Assembly: GCA_037176725.1 (NCBI GenBank)
Contig: JAZBRS010000035.1
Coordinates: 49,548,001-49,612,000, forward strand
Length of the DNA: 64,000 bases
From: Posidonia oceanica
Taxonomy: Eukaryota > Streptophyta > Magnoliopsida > Alismatales > Posidoniaceae
Direction of reading: 5' to 3'
This document shows, in pieces, positions 47,598 through 58,721 of this stretch. Under the pieces are notes generated by a model. That model made no database searches. It was not told the DNA's origin and worked only from the letters and a program-made list of their open reading frames with translations. Position 1 is the stretch's first letter. Every line of letters begins with the position of its first letter. The position numbers and the translations under genes are program-made.

Positions 47598-49084
47598 TGC
47601 GCGAGGGAGAATACAGGCTGCTGGTGCAAAAATCTCAGGTACCTGTAACCAAAGTTGCAGTTCAACAGATCAGATATAAGCATGTAACCACTGGCTGATA
47701 AAGATGTAGATTTCAAAGCTAGCAGTTTAGCATGTTCAACAGTTAGCATTCAGAGTGCGGATATTAAGCATATTTAGACAAAGGCAGTTCTGCTTGTAGG
47801 AAAGTGGCTGGTCGGAGCTCTGGACCAGTGCAGCTTGGAGAAGGTCGACGTGTGCTTGACAGAAGTATTGTCTCAGTGCGGAGCCAAGTTTTGCAGAGCG
47901 GGAAGATAGAAGGAGGGGAATGACTGATGCTGTGCATGCATGCATGGTTTATGATTGATATGCGTACATATGTGTGTGATTTACAATAGATGCTGTAGAT
48001 GTGTGCATGATTTTTGCTTATATGCTGTAGCCCTCAGCATATGGAGTGCTTAGTGCCTACTGAAGAGGAAGAGAGGGGTCCCTAACTCACTGGACTCTAC
48101 TCAAACTCTTAACTTGCTGGTGGCGCTCAGGAAAGGGTTATTTGTAGTGTGTGGGTGGTGGGTAGTGAGGACAAGCTCCAGGCCAAACTTCCAAGGACCT
48201 ACACCTACTCTTTTTGCTTCTTTTTGCTCCCTCATAGGCATGTAGGTTTCCCCTATCCCTAACTTGGAGGCAATGGGCACCTGGTTGAAGCTGGGGAGCT
48301 ACTTGCTAGGCCTTGCTAGGTTTGCAGGCTCTGCGGGGCTTGTGCATTCCCCAGGTGCAAACTTTAGTCCCTCTCTAAGATAGGTAAAGGGGGCGGGATC
48401 GTGCTGCTTGCTTTTTTCTTTCTGGAGTTGACTTTTGTCTTTCCTCCTTTTTCTTACTTCTTTTTTTTTCTTTCTTTCTTTCTTTTGAGCAGGCTTTCGC
48501 TGTCCCTAACTTAGAGGTAACAGGCGCCATGGTTTGGGGCAGGTTTGAAGCTCCCAAGTGCGAAATGGTGGACCATCTCGGAAGCATTTCGGGGGGACAG
48601 GGTTATGCTACACGCCTCTATCTCTAGGGCCTGCTTCTGCCTTCGCCGTCTATTTGCCTTTTCATTTATGCCCATGCTCAGACATATTCTTTTATGGCCC
48701 ACACTCTTGCTTACACCCTAGCATTTTATCTCCATTGGGAGGTGGAGGTCCTAAGGAGTTTGGTTATTTCGCCTGTTCTCATTTGAAAGGTGGCTCCCTC
48801 ACTAGCTAAGATGCCTAAGTAGTGTCAGGTGAGGCAGGGTAGACACCTTCTAGAGCAGGCAAGTGCATCCAATTTCATCATCGGGCCAGATGCAATGCAT
48901 GATGATTTTTACTGAGAATTTTTGGTTTTTGCTTGAGATATGCTGAAAGAGGTGGAAATGCAGGGATATGTGCACAGAGTACGAGAATGCAAAGGGGCGA
49001 GATTGGAATGCAGAAGAATGTACAAGGGTAATGAGAATGTAAAGGATGGGATGGGAAAGAACGTTCTGCAAGGCAAGGGCCGGT
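47598..49084 (-). other. Element 3 spacer between integrase and aORF
   Basis: About 1.5 kb without coding sequence. Conserved with element 1 (1-1203) and element 2 (31.2-32.75 kb). A GGTTACAG/GTACC at 47636-47650 (minus strand) precedes the aORF ATG by about 45 bp. T-rich tract (A/G-rich in element sense) at 48410-48490. Confidence 0.65.
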
Positions 49085-50047
49085 CTACTGATAGTACTTC
49101 TTGAGGTAGCATGTGTTGACCAGCATTAACTGCCCAGTCTGGTCTATGTCCTCAAGAATCGCTGCGCCACCTGAGAATGCCTGCTTGACCACAAAGGGGC
49201 CGCGCTAGTTGGGTCGGAATTTGCCTCGACCGTCTGGCAGGTGGATGGCTTGCAAGACGAGATCTCCTGGCTGGAAGCTCCTGGGCCGCACCTTCTTCAG
49301 GTATGCTCTCGCCATCCGCTTCTGGTAGCAGCGAGCATTGTGCATTGCTTGCAATTTGCGCTCATCAACCAGGTTGAGCTGGGCACAGCGGTCCTCGACC
49401 CACTCTGCTTCATCTAGCTCTGCTTCTCGTAGGATTCGCAGCGAAGGGATCTCCACTTCGACAGGCAGCACTGCCTCCATGCTGTACGCCAGGGAGTATG
49501 GGGTGGCTCCTGTCGAGGTCCGCACTGATGTCCTGTACGCCCAGAGTGCGTACGGGAGCTTGTCATGCCAGTCCTTGTGGGTTTCTGCCATCTTCTTCAT
49601 TATTTTCATAATGTTTTTGTTGACAGACTCCACTACTCCATTCATCTGCGGTCGATATGGTGAGGATCTATGATGCTTGATCTGGTGCTTTTGCAGGTAC
49701 TCCTCGATCCTCTTTGCAATGAAGTTCGAGCCGTTGTCAGAGATAATTGCATGCGGGACCCCATATCGGGTGACAATGTTGTTTCTGATAAACCTCTCTA
49801 TCACCACAGCTGTGACCGCCTTGTAGGAGGTTGCTTCCACCCACTTAGTGAAGTAGTCTATCGCTACTAAAATGAAGCAATGACCATTCAATGCAGCAGG
49901 GTGTATAGCGCTGATGACATCAATCCCCCAGGTGGAGAAGGGCCATGGCGAGGACATGCTATGCAATTCCTACGGGGGAGCATGCATAAGATTACCATGG
50001 ATCTGGCAGTTGTGGCATCTACGCACAAACTGGCAGCAGTCAGCTTC
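49085..50047 (-). pseudogene. Element 3 integrase lacking its zinc-binding N-terminus
   Basis: Core and C-terminus are readable: WGIDVIS (Asp near 49920), ISDNG and VESVNKN with D,D(35)E spacing, GATPYSLAYSMEAVLPVEVEIPS split across small changes, and YYQ-stop at 49085-49087. TAG codons near 49979 and at 49205-49207 replace Gln and Trp of sister copies. Upstream, about 379 bp relative to element 1 are missing: the sequence jumps from the acquired RNase H into the integrase at TCAGCTTC (50040-50047), removing the HHCC region up to its first Cys and shifting the frame. Confidence 0.9.
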
Positions 50048-50406
50048 AGCAGGTGTTCGTGATATGGCACAAGCTTTGGATCCATTGTTCTCCAATCGCC
50101 ATTCACTTGGGAAATCACCAGCATGGCATCGCCGTGCACATGCAGCTTCTGCGCCTCATGCTCGAGTGCGACCTTCAGTCCTAGAATGCATGCTTCATAC
50201 TCTGCTTCATTATTAGTGCATTTGAAGGTCAGCTTCCTTGCAAAGGGGATCATTTGCCCCTGCGGTGTGGTCAGCACTACGCCTATGCCTCAGCCCTTCT
50301 TGTTGACAACGCCATCAAAATAGAGCTGCCACTGCTCTGGATCTTCAGGGTCCTTCTCCTCAGAGTCCTCCATTGCAAAGAGGATGTCCTCATCCGGGAA
50401 CTGTGT
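50048..50406 (-). pseudogene. Element 3 acquired RNase H (aRNH)
   Basis: WQLYFDGVVNKKG, NNEAEYEACILGL and VHGDAMLVISQVNG give the three acidic catalytic positions, all intact here, unlike element 1. A TGA near 50290 replaces the Arg codon of element 1, and a TAG at 50407-50409 marks the upstream break. The C-terminal tail is cut by the deletion at 50040-50047. Confidence 0.85.
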
Positions 50407-50949
50407 CTAGAGAGGCTGGTACTCAGGCAAGGGAAAGTCTGCAAGGTGATCTGCCATGGCTTGGCCCTTCATGGCTCGCTGCGTGACAAAGGTGATGTCG
50501 TACTGAGACAACAGTACCTGCCACTTGACGCATCTGCCTACCATTGCTGGCTTCTGGAAGAGGAACTTGATGGGGTCATGTCGGCATAAAAGCCAAACTG
50601 GATACGCCATCATGTAGTGCCTCAGCTTCTGTGCAGCCCAGAAGAGGGATAAGCAGGCCTTCTCCATTGTGCTATACCTGGCTTCGCAATCATTGAATTT
50701 CTCGCTCAGGTAATAAATTGCATGCTCCTTTCTACTAGATTTGTCATGCTGGCCCAAGACGGTGCCCATGGAATGCTGCGTGGTAGAGAGGTAGAGAAGC
50801 AGAGGTCTCCCCAGCGTGGGAGGGACCAAAACAAGAGGCTTGGTCAGAAGCTGCTTGATCTTGTCAAAGGCAGCTTGGCCCTCCTTGCTCCAGTTAATCT
50901 GTGCTTTTTTCTTCAGGAGCTTGAAGATCAGTTCGCAGATAGGCGTGAG
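50407..50949 (-). pseudogene. Element 3 degenerate RT-linked RNase H
   Basis: LLLYLSTTQHSMGTVL, IYYLSEKF, ARYSTMEKA and the following LRHYMMAYPV region. The first catalytic Asp is Ser, as in element 1, so this is a lineage feature and not a chance mutation. Bounded by TAG at 50950-50952 (Gln in element 1) and TAG at 50407-50409. Confidence 0.85.
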
Positions 50950-52078
50950 CTATGCAATGAACTGACTGATATACTGCAGGCGTCCGAGCAGGCCTTGGAC
51001 TTCTTTCTCTGTCTTGGGGGGTGGCATGTCCACGATGGCCTTTGCCTTCATCGGGTCCACTTCAATCCCCATTTGGCTAATAATGTAGCCTAGGAGTTTG
51101 CCGGAAGATACCCCGAATACACATTTGTTGGGGTTAAGGCGCAGCTTGTACTTTCTCAGGCAGTCAAAGAGCTTCCTTAAACAGGCCAGGTGATCCTCAG
51201 GCTCTTTGGTCTTGGCAATCATATCATCCACGTAGACCTCCACTTCTTGATGCATGAAGTCGTGGAAAAGTGCAGTCATCGCCCTCTGATAGGTTGCGCT
51301 AGCATTTTTCAGCCCAAATGGCATAACTTGGTAGCAGAAGACACCCCAAGGGGTGATGAAGGACGTTTTTTCCATGTCCTCTTCTGCCATCCTGATCTGG
51401 TTATAGCTAGAGAAGCTGTCCATGAAAGAAAGCATTTTGTACCCTGCAGTATTGTCGACTAGGACGTCAATGTGCGGTAGTGGGAAATCATCCTTAGGAC
51501 TTGCCTTGTTCAGGTCCTGATAGTCGATGCACATGCGGACTTGGCCATCCTTCTTGGGCACTGGCACAACGTTTGCAAGCTACTCAGGGTAAAGGACGAC
51601 CTTGAGGAAGTTAACATTGTGCTGTTTCATGATCTCCTCTTTGATCATGAGTAGCCACTGCAGTCGCCATCGCCTTAGCTTCTGCTTTACTGGCCTTGCG
51701 TTGGGGTCCAAGGGCAGGTTGTGCACAACTATCTCAATGTCGAGGCCAACCATATCTTCGTAGCTCTAGGCGAAAACATCCGCATACTCCTTCAAGAATG
51801 TGATGAATTCTGCTCTAGCTTGGGGCGACAGATGGGCACTAATGCGGACCTCTCTGACTTCTTTTGCTGTGCCGATGCTGACAACCTCTGTCTCCTCTTC
51901 GACATGGAGGTTGGGGCCTTCTGGATCGTCGTCGTGGGGCCAAAACTTAGGTGACGGTTTATCATTCTCATCTTCACCTGCATCATCCTCCTCTCCGTAT
52001 GCAATAAGTTCTGAGAGGATCTCCTTCTCAAAGGTGGGGTCTGAGATATCGAAGGAGTGCAAGTGTTCTACTGCCTAG
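50950..52078 (-). pseudogene. Element 3 reverse transcriptase
   Basis: VPKKDGQVRMCIDYQDLNKA, FMDSFSSYNQI, FCYQVMPFGLKNASATYQ, and YVDD at 51223-51234. The pre-RT acidic region (FEKEILSELIAYGEEDD) is present. TAG codons at 52075, 51766 and near 51582 replace Gln, Trp and Trp of element 1. Catalytic residues intact. Confidence 0.95.
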
Positions 52079-53650
52079 CCCTGGTGACGCTTCAGGATGG
52101 TCATGCTTACCCGAGTGTTTCTGTATCCTCGGTGCACGACCTCTGTCCTGGCAAACTCCTCGGTTGGCTCTGCTTGCTCTGACTCTACTGCTGGCTCTAC
52201 TGATTCTTCTATCTGTGCTACTGCCTGTGCTGAGGCTAACTGTGTTGAGGCTGCCTGTGCTGAAGCTGGTTGTGCTGTTGCTTGCTGTGCGGGGGTTGCA
52301 TGTGCTACTGCTTGCTGCTGTGCTGTTGGTGCCTGCTGTGTTACTACTTGTGCATGTTGTGCTGCTGCTGCTGCATGTTGTGCTAATGCTGCTACTTGCG
52401 GTGCTGGTGCTTGTGCTTGTGCTTGCTGCGCTAGCACTGATGCTTGCAGTGCTACTGGTGCTGCTTGTGGTGCTGATGTCGCTGGTATCTGCTGCACTGT
52501 CACTTCCTCTACATGTTCCGGTGTGCTTGCCAAGGATATATCAGGCTGGCGGCTGATCTGCGCACTGTCGCTTGCTTCATTGCCTGAGTAGGGCATGCGC
52601 TGCACAAACCATCTAGACCCACCCCCTGGCTACAGGGTGATCAGCTCATCTGGTCTAGTGGGTGCCTCAACCACTAGGTCTTCCTCTAGGACCATGATAG
52701 AGGGATCTGTTGCCATGGCCTTCCCCTTCTTTTGTGTTGTCTCATGCTCTGCGACGTCCTATGCCAGCGACGCGAGCTGCTCTTGGAACAACTGCTCCAA
52801 GTCCCCCATTGAAAAATCAATCTGAGCGTCTACAGCCACTCCTCCCTCCTCATCCGAGGGTGAGTCGACGTAGTAGGCGATTGCTGGGCTTGCGGCCAGT
52901 CCTAGCTCGACTGCTGGGCTTTCTGCTACTTGGGGTACTTGTTTCGCTATTGCTGGGTAGGCTGCCAAGGTCACTGCTGCTACTGGAGGGGAGGCACAGC
53001 TGCTCCTCCGGGGGGCCAATTGCTGGGCCACCATGCTTGGGGATGAAGCACCGGTGCCCGTGGATGACAGTGGTTGTCTCCCGGTAGCAGCGGCAAGAAA
53101 CTTCCGCAAAACAAGATCTGCTGAAGCTGATAGCGGTGTGCTGGACAGAGCCGCCGGGCTTGCTTGTGGCGCTGTCGATGATGCGGGCCGAGTCACACTG
53201 CCGTCCAATCCGACTGACTGCACCGTCGGAGAAGGTGATTTCCATGCCAGTGCGGCTACAGCTACAAGCTGACTGCTGGATGGTGCCGGAGGGCGTGCTT
53301 TTGACTCTAGTGCTGCAGCTGCAGCTGTTGGTGACTTTGGTGATGCTGCAGGAAGGGGAGAAACTGTTAATCCTGCCACAAGGCCTACTAATTCTGCTGC
53401 TGCATTAGTAAGAGCCGAGCAAACTGACCGAGACGTTGTCACACTGAGCTGATCTTTACCACTAGTTGGGGCTGCCTCAACTATGCCAGACTCTTCCTTA
53501 TCCGAGTTATAGTCCATAATGCAGACCCATTCTTCCGTAGGCAGCGGAGAGCTCGGGCATGACACCTGCTTTGCTGGGACCTCACTACTGTTTGAATCCA
53601 GGATACCTGCACTGGTGAAGTTAGTGAGGTCCTGCAGGATAGCCATCCTT
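52079..53650 (-). pseudogene. Element 3 protease-RT linker with Ala/Gln-rich expansion
   Basis: In-frame linker. The part at about 52170-52500 is a run of about 110 residues composed almost only of Ala, Gln, Pro, Val, Thr and Ser (GCT/GCA and CAG/CAA codons), much longer than the matching segment of element 1 (about 4690-4860). Further upstream are the WVCIMDY and YYVDSPSDEE landmarks. TAGs at 52759 and near 52632. Confidence 0.8.
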
Positions 53651-54600
53651 TGATCCTTAAGCTGCATGCATCTATCTTCATTGGACTGTAGGTCATATCT
53701 GAGACCTTCGGAATCTCTTTGCTCTGCTGCTTTGATTGGCTCAGCGATTCCCTGGCCGTATCGCCCGAGCGGTGTTCCCTTGACATAGCCCCACCTGTGA
53801 CAGACGTTTTCGACCATCTGGAAGGGGTTATTGTGAACGGCCAAAGAGTTGACACGTTCAAGATCAGGTATAAAGTTAACCGGCTCGCACCGATTAACTC
53901 GATACAAGGCATCTAAAAGCTCAAGGTCAAAAGGGATAGTCTGCGAAGAGATGGGTGCAACCGCCTCAATCCGCTCCTTCTCGAAGTTTTTCGCCATTAC
54001 AACGATAGCATCGTCGCCGCAGCGAAACTTGATCATGCGGTGGAGGGTCGAGGGGATGACCTGATGCTTGTGCAGCCAAGGGCGCCCAAGTAGGAAATTG
54101 AAGTTAGGCTCCAAGTTGACGATCTAGAATTCCACATCGAATGTGACCGGGCCAATGATAAGAGGAAAATTCAAAATCCCTAGAGCGTCATGATGAGTAT
54201 TGTCAAAAGCTGTCATTTTCTTTATCGTCGGGGTGATATCCTCGGCTTTGAATCTGAGCCTGGTTGCAGTGCACAACGGACAGACATTAAGGCCTGACCC
54301 GTTATCAACCAGCGATAAGGGAATGCTAAAGTTTTTGTATTGCACCGTGACAAACAAGGGTTGGTTATGATTAATCCCCACCGGAGGTAGCTCATCGCTC
54401 ATGAATGAGATGATCTGAGGATCCGGGATGACGCCAACCATGCTCTCCAGGGCCGTGGGTTCTATAGCTTGGGACACACGGGCTGCTTGAAACACTCGAA
54501 GGAAAACCTCACGGTGTTCAGAAGAGGAATGTATAAGGTCCCAAATTGAAATGTCGGCTTTAACCCTCCTAAGCTGGGAGGTAATGTCGGTTTTGTGGTG
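53651..54600 (-). pseudogene. Element 3 aspartic protease with G-patch
   Basis: Active site DNGSGLNVC (Asp codon near 54304-54306), LLLGRPWLH about 70 residues later, and G-patch-like GTPLGRYGQGIAEPI near 53790-53740. TAG at 54124-54126 replaces Tyr. A 1-2 bp indel near 54590 puts the upstream gag segment in another frame. Confidence 0.88.
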
Positions 54601-57481
54601 TGGCTTTCTAGTGGTAAAGGGGATGCTTTGGGGGTTGGCTCTACTGGGCTAGGTGCAGGGGTTTGGCTTGATGCTGGGGGTGCTGCGGGTTGGCTAACTG
54701 GTAGGGGTGCTGCTGGTTGGCTTGCTGGTGGGGGTACAGCGGGTGCTGGACGGCTGGGCCTTACCATCGGTGCTGCGGGCTGGTATACCCTCCCCGATCG
54801 CGTGACTTCTGCGCACGTATCCGTGGCATAGTTGTAGGGCACGCGATGGGGGTCCCAGGTTAAGTCAATAACCGTAGGGGCCTGTGCTGCGAGCACAAGA
54901 GGGGCTACAGTAGGGTTGGCTGCATGATAGGGGGAAGGGTACTGATGCTGGTAAGTTGCTGGGGGCCCTGGCTGAGACCTAGCTAACAAGCTGACTAGGG
55001 GCCTAGCTAAATAGGAGGCAGGGGTTTGGGCCTGCGGTCTAGCTTGAAGGTGTACAGGGGCAGGGGCCTGGGGGTGCATGGTAGGGCGAGCGGCGGAGCG
55101 CCCCGGCCTGGCACGCGGTCGGATCATGTGAATCCTCGACTCGGAGTCGGCAATAGCCGCATGATAGAGAGAGAGAGGAAAGGGCTCCAAGACATCATGA
55201 ATGAGCTCAGAGGAGTCTACTACAGACGTAGTAGGCCCGGAAAGGGAGAGAGAATGGATTCCCGAGGTCCCTGCGCCTTCCAGATTGGGATGCTTTGAGA
55301 GGGGCTGGTGGACAATGCTGGGATGAGGGGGTGCTAATGCTTGTGTAGGGGCTGATGCTGATGAAGGAGCAGATGGAGATGTCTCGTGCATGTGGATCGT
55401 AATCGTTCCTGATTCGATCAGATTCTGAATGGCGTCCTGCAAAGTGAGGCAACTATTTGTCGAGTGCCCTACGGCTCGATGAAAGTCGCAATAAAGGTGC
55501 GCCTTATGCCAATGCGGAAGTGGATTTGGCAGCGGGCGAACATCGAGAAACCTCAGAAATGTCGCAACCTTGGGGAGGACGGCGCTTAACGGCTCCACCA
55601 GTGGAGTGAATTAACGCCGCGGTCGCCTTTGCCCCTAGGGCTGTGCTTGCCGGACCAGTGCGGTAGGATACACCAGTTGGGCGGTGGTAGTGATTTGTGG
55701 TATGGGGGGTGCCCTAGGTGCTGGTGCGTATACTACTTGATTCGAGGGAGGCCAAACCACCAGCTGAACAGGCACGGGCGAGGGGTCGACGTAGGCAACA
55801 GCTGGTTTCGGCGAGTCCTTCTTCTTAGGCCAGCTGCTGGTGGTACCACTGCTGTTGCTGCTGGTGTTGCTACTGGTGCTACTACTGTTGCTGCTGGTGG
55901 TGGCCTGCTTGGCAAACACAGAGAGGGCCGGGAAGTTACCACTCCGTAGCGAACTCTCTACATGGGTGCCAGCCCAAATTAGTGTAGTGAAGGTTGTGAC
56001 AGGTTGAATGCTGAGCAGAGCCCCGATAGCGGGCTACGCACCCCCAATCACAATCTCAAGGGACTCCTCGTCAGAGGGTCTGTCTCGAATCTACGAAGCG
56101 AGTGCACGCCAACGGCCGACATACTCCCCAAATGGCTCACTGGGGTTTTGCTTTGTTGTGACCAAGTCCACGCGCTTAGGGACCAAGTCCAGGTTGAAGG
56201 AATATTGTCCCAGGAACGCCTGGCTGAGGTCGTTCTACATCTTGATGCTGGCCATATCAAGTGAGGTGAACCACTTGAGCACAGGGCCGGTTAGACTTTT
56301 CTGGAACAAGCAGATTAGCAACCTCTCGTCAACCTGGAGCTGAACGAGATCTCCGCAGTATGCCTTCAGGTGTGCTATTGGATAGCCTCTACCATTATAT
56401 TTTTCAAAGATCGGGATGCGAAACTTCGGTGGGAGCATCGCCTCTGGGAAGTAACAGAGGTCCCCGAACTGGTAAGACTGGTGGTCTGTACCCTACACTT
56501 GTCGAAGTGCTTTCTCCAGAACGGCGAACCTATCGTCGTTGGATTCTAGAGCTGCTGCTATAGGAGGTGGTATAGTAGGAGCAGGGGCCACATATGCCGC
56601 ATAGGACGCACCAAGGTGCTCCTCTGGATCTACTATCACATCGCCTGGTGGAGCGACGGGATGGGTGGCGTATCCGTGCGGGTGTGTTATGTGTGCTAGT
56701 ATGTATGCAGGGGTAGGGTATTGCTGATGTAGGGGGTAGGAATAACTAGCATGCTGAGTGATAGGTGATGCAGAGTGCTGGAGCATCAGTTGCTGCACCG
56801 ACACGGTGCTAGGTGGTGGGCTAGAGGGATACTGCCCTCCAACCAGTCCTAAGGACTGGCCACTAGGTGCCAAAGGAGAATGCTGTGCAGGGTGTTGTGC
56901 ATATGCAGGAGGCCGAAGCTAAGCCCCCATCGCCGAAGCAGTGAGTAGCTGAGGCGGTGGTCTGGGCAGGGGAGTAGAAGGGAATGCCTACGACACGAGA
57001 GCAAGTCGCAGCGGAGCCTCAGGAGCAGCAGGAGTGAATGAAGGGCGAAGAGATAGAGCCATGCCCTGCAGTCTCTAGGCAGTCGCCATCAACTACTGAT
57101 ACTGCATCTCAGGGGACCCATCAGTGGGTATGCTGAGTTACAGGATCGACGGGGGAGCAGAATCAAGCGACTGGGACACAGACTGCCCATGAGGCGGAGG
57201 TCCTAAGGCGAAATTTGTCGTAGTAGGGTGGGTGTCAAAAGTGACATTACCTTAGGAAGGAGGAGTCAGTGGTGTCTCCAGAGCGTGGGCATCGGTTACA
57301 AGACAGTCTCGGCAACCGGGTCCGGCGGAGCCTACCGCTGCCCTACAGAATAGAGGGGAGGCAGCTGTACCAGAGAAGGAGATGTTGGCACAGAGGGGGT
57401 CATTGCGGGAACCGAAGGGACCGAAAGGGGAGCCACCTCCAGGGCAATAGGGACTTGGGAATCACCAACAAACTGGGCCAT
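54601..57481 (-). pseudogene. Element 3 gag
   Basis: Starts MAQFVGDSQV (ATG 57479-57481). A Pro-rich N-terminal region is followed by the capsid domain (KFRIPIFEKYNGRG, AHLKAYCGDL, GPVLKWFTSLD, about 56420-56095), an Asn/Ser/Thr-rich patch, and zinc knuckle CDFHRAVGHSTNSC (55490-55449). The stops are mainly TAG, including 56093-56095 and 55635-55637, which coincide with TAGs of element 1; others are near 56495 (Gln in element 1), 56238 (Trp in element 1) and TAA near 55613. Confidence 0.9.
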
Positions 57482-58702
57482 CGCTGACCGAGAATGGATG
57501 ATCACAGGGCTGCGATAGGGGGAAAGAGGGCGAATCTTAGGAGGAGCTATTATCGTGAAGGCAAAGTAGCTCAGAAGGGGATGGTCGAAAGTAGGGGTCG
57601 CAACAGGGGCGTCAGTAAGAGAATGCACTCAAGCTCCAGCTAAGGAACTCGCTCACTGACCTCTACGAGAAAGGCAAGCAAATAACAAAGGATTAGAACC
57701 TGAAAGTAAAATGCAAATGCTTTGATGTATGTCATGAATGCAGATGTATGCTTTCTAGCATGCTCTCCCTCACCAATCTAGGGTGTCCTAGTACGTAGTC
57801 TACTTCAGACGCTCATGGATGTACGGGTTGCTGACTCAGGCTAGAAAAAGTAGGTCCCACGTCTTAATCCCGACCCAAAGCTCAGGTAGTGATGTGGTGA
57901 TGCGTTGGTGGCCTTGACCCTGCCAGAAGCATGGGTGGTACCCTCGATAACATCGACACGACCCCTTGACAAGGGGGACAGACCGATCTACTCACACCAC
58001 GCCAAAGCGTTGGGGGCAAGAGACCAGGACTATCCTTCTCAGACTGTAGGAGGACTCAAATGAGAAGAATGCATGCCTTATATGATGCTTTATGCAAATG
58101 CTTCGTGTTTTATCTTGTGTATTTTATTAACTCAAGGGGGTGCAGGTGTATTGCAGTCTCTAGTTGTTCTTAGAGGTTCTTTTTACTTGCCGTTTTTAGT
58201 TAGCCATGGGGGAAGCAATCAATCTCTAGTTGTCCTTAGGCTTAATGCAAAAGGGGAAGGAAATCACCCAAACATGGCAAGCAAGCATCACAAATCATTG
58301 CAAAAGGCATGCGCATGGTATGTGCTAGTGCTGTGAGCATGATAGTGAAGGAAAAAACACTCATCATAGCAAAAGGCAAGTATGCATAGTATGCGCAGGT
58401 GCAGTGGCATTGCATTGGTGTAAAAGAAAGCATTCATCATTCAAAAGACATGCATGGTGTGCCAAGCAAATATTTAGACATGCATAATGCTGGAAATAAA
58501 GCAAGGGAAAAAAAGCAGGTAAATAAAGCGAGTGAATGCAGGTAAGCATGTAATAAAGCATGTAAAGGAGTAAAGCAGGTAATAAAGCATGTAAACAAGC
58601 AAGGTAGGCAAACAGACAGTGCATACAAAGGCAAAAAGGCAGGTCAAAGGAGCAAAATGCAAGTAGCGAGAAGGCTAGGCGAAAGTCGGAGTACATGGGG
58701 TT
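57482..58702 (-). other. Element 3 5' leader
   Basis: Leader between PBS and gag; conserved with element 1 at 57750-58080. From 58200 to 58680 it is AG-rich with GCAAG and GTAAATAAAGC words. No ORF is supported. Confidence 0.75.
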
Positions 58703-58720
58703 TCCCCAGCGGAGTCGTCA
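58703..58720 (-). promoter_or_regulatory. Element 3 primer-binding site
   Basis: Minus strand TGACGACTCCGCTGGGGA after a one-base spacer from the LTR end. It differs from the element 1 site at position 3 (A for G) and position 9 (C for T); the position 3 change is probably decay. Confidence 0.82.
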
Positions 58721-58721
58721 C

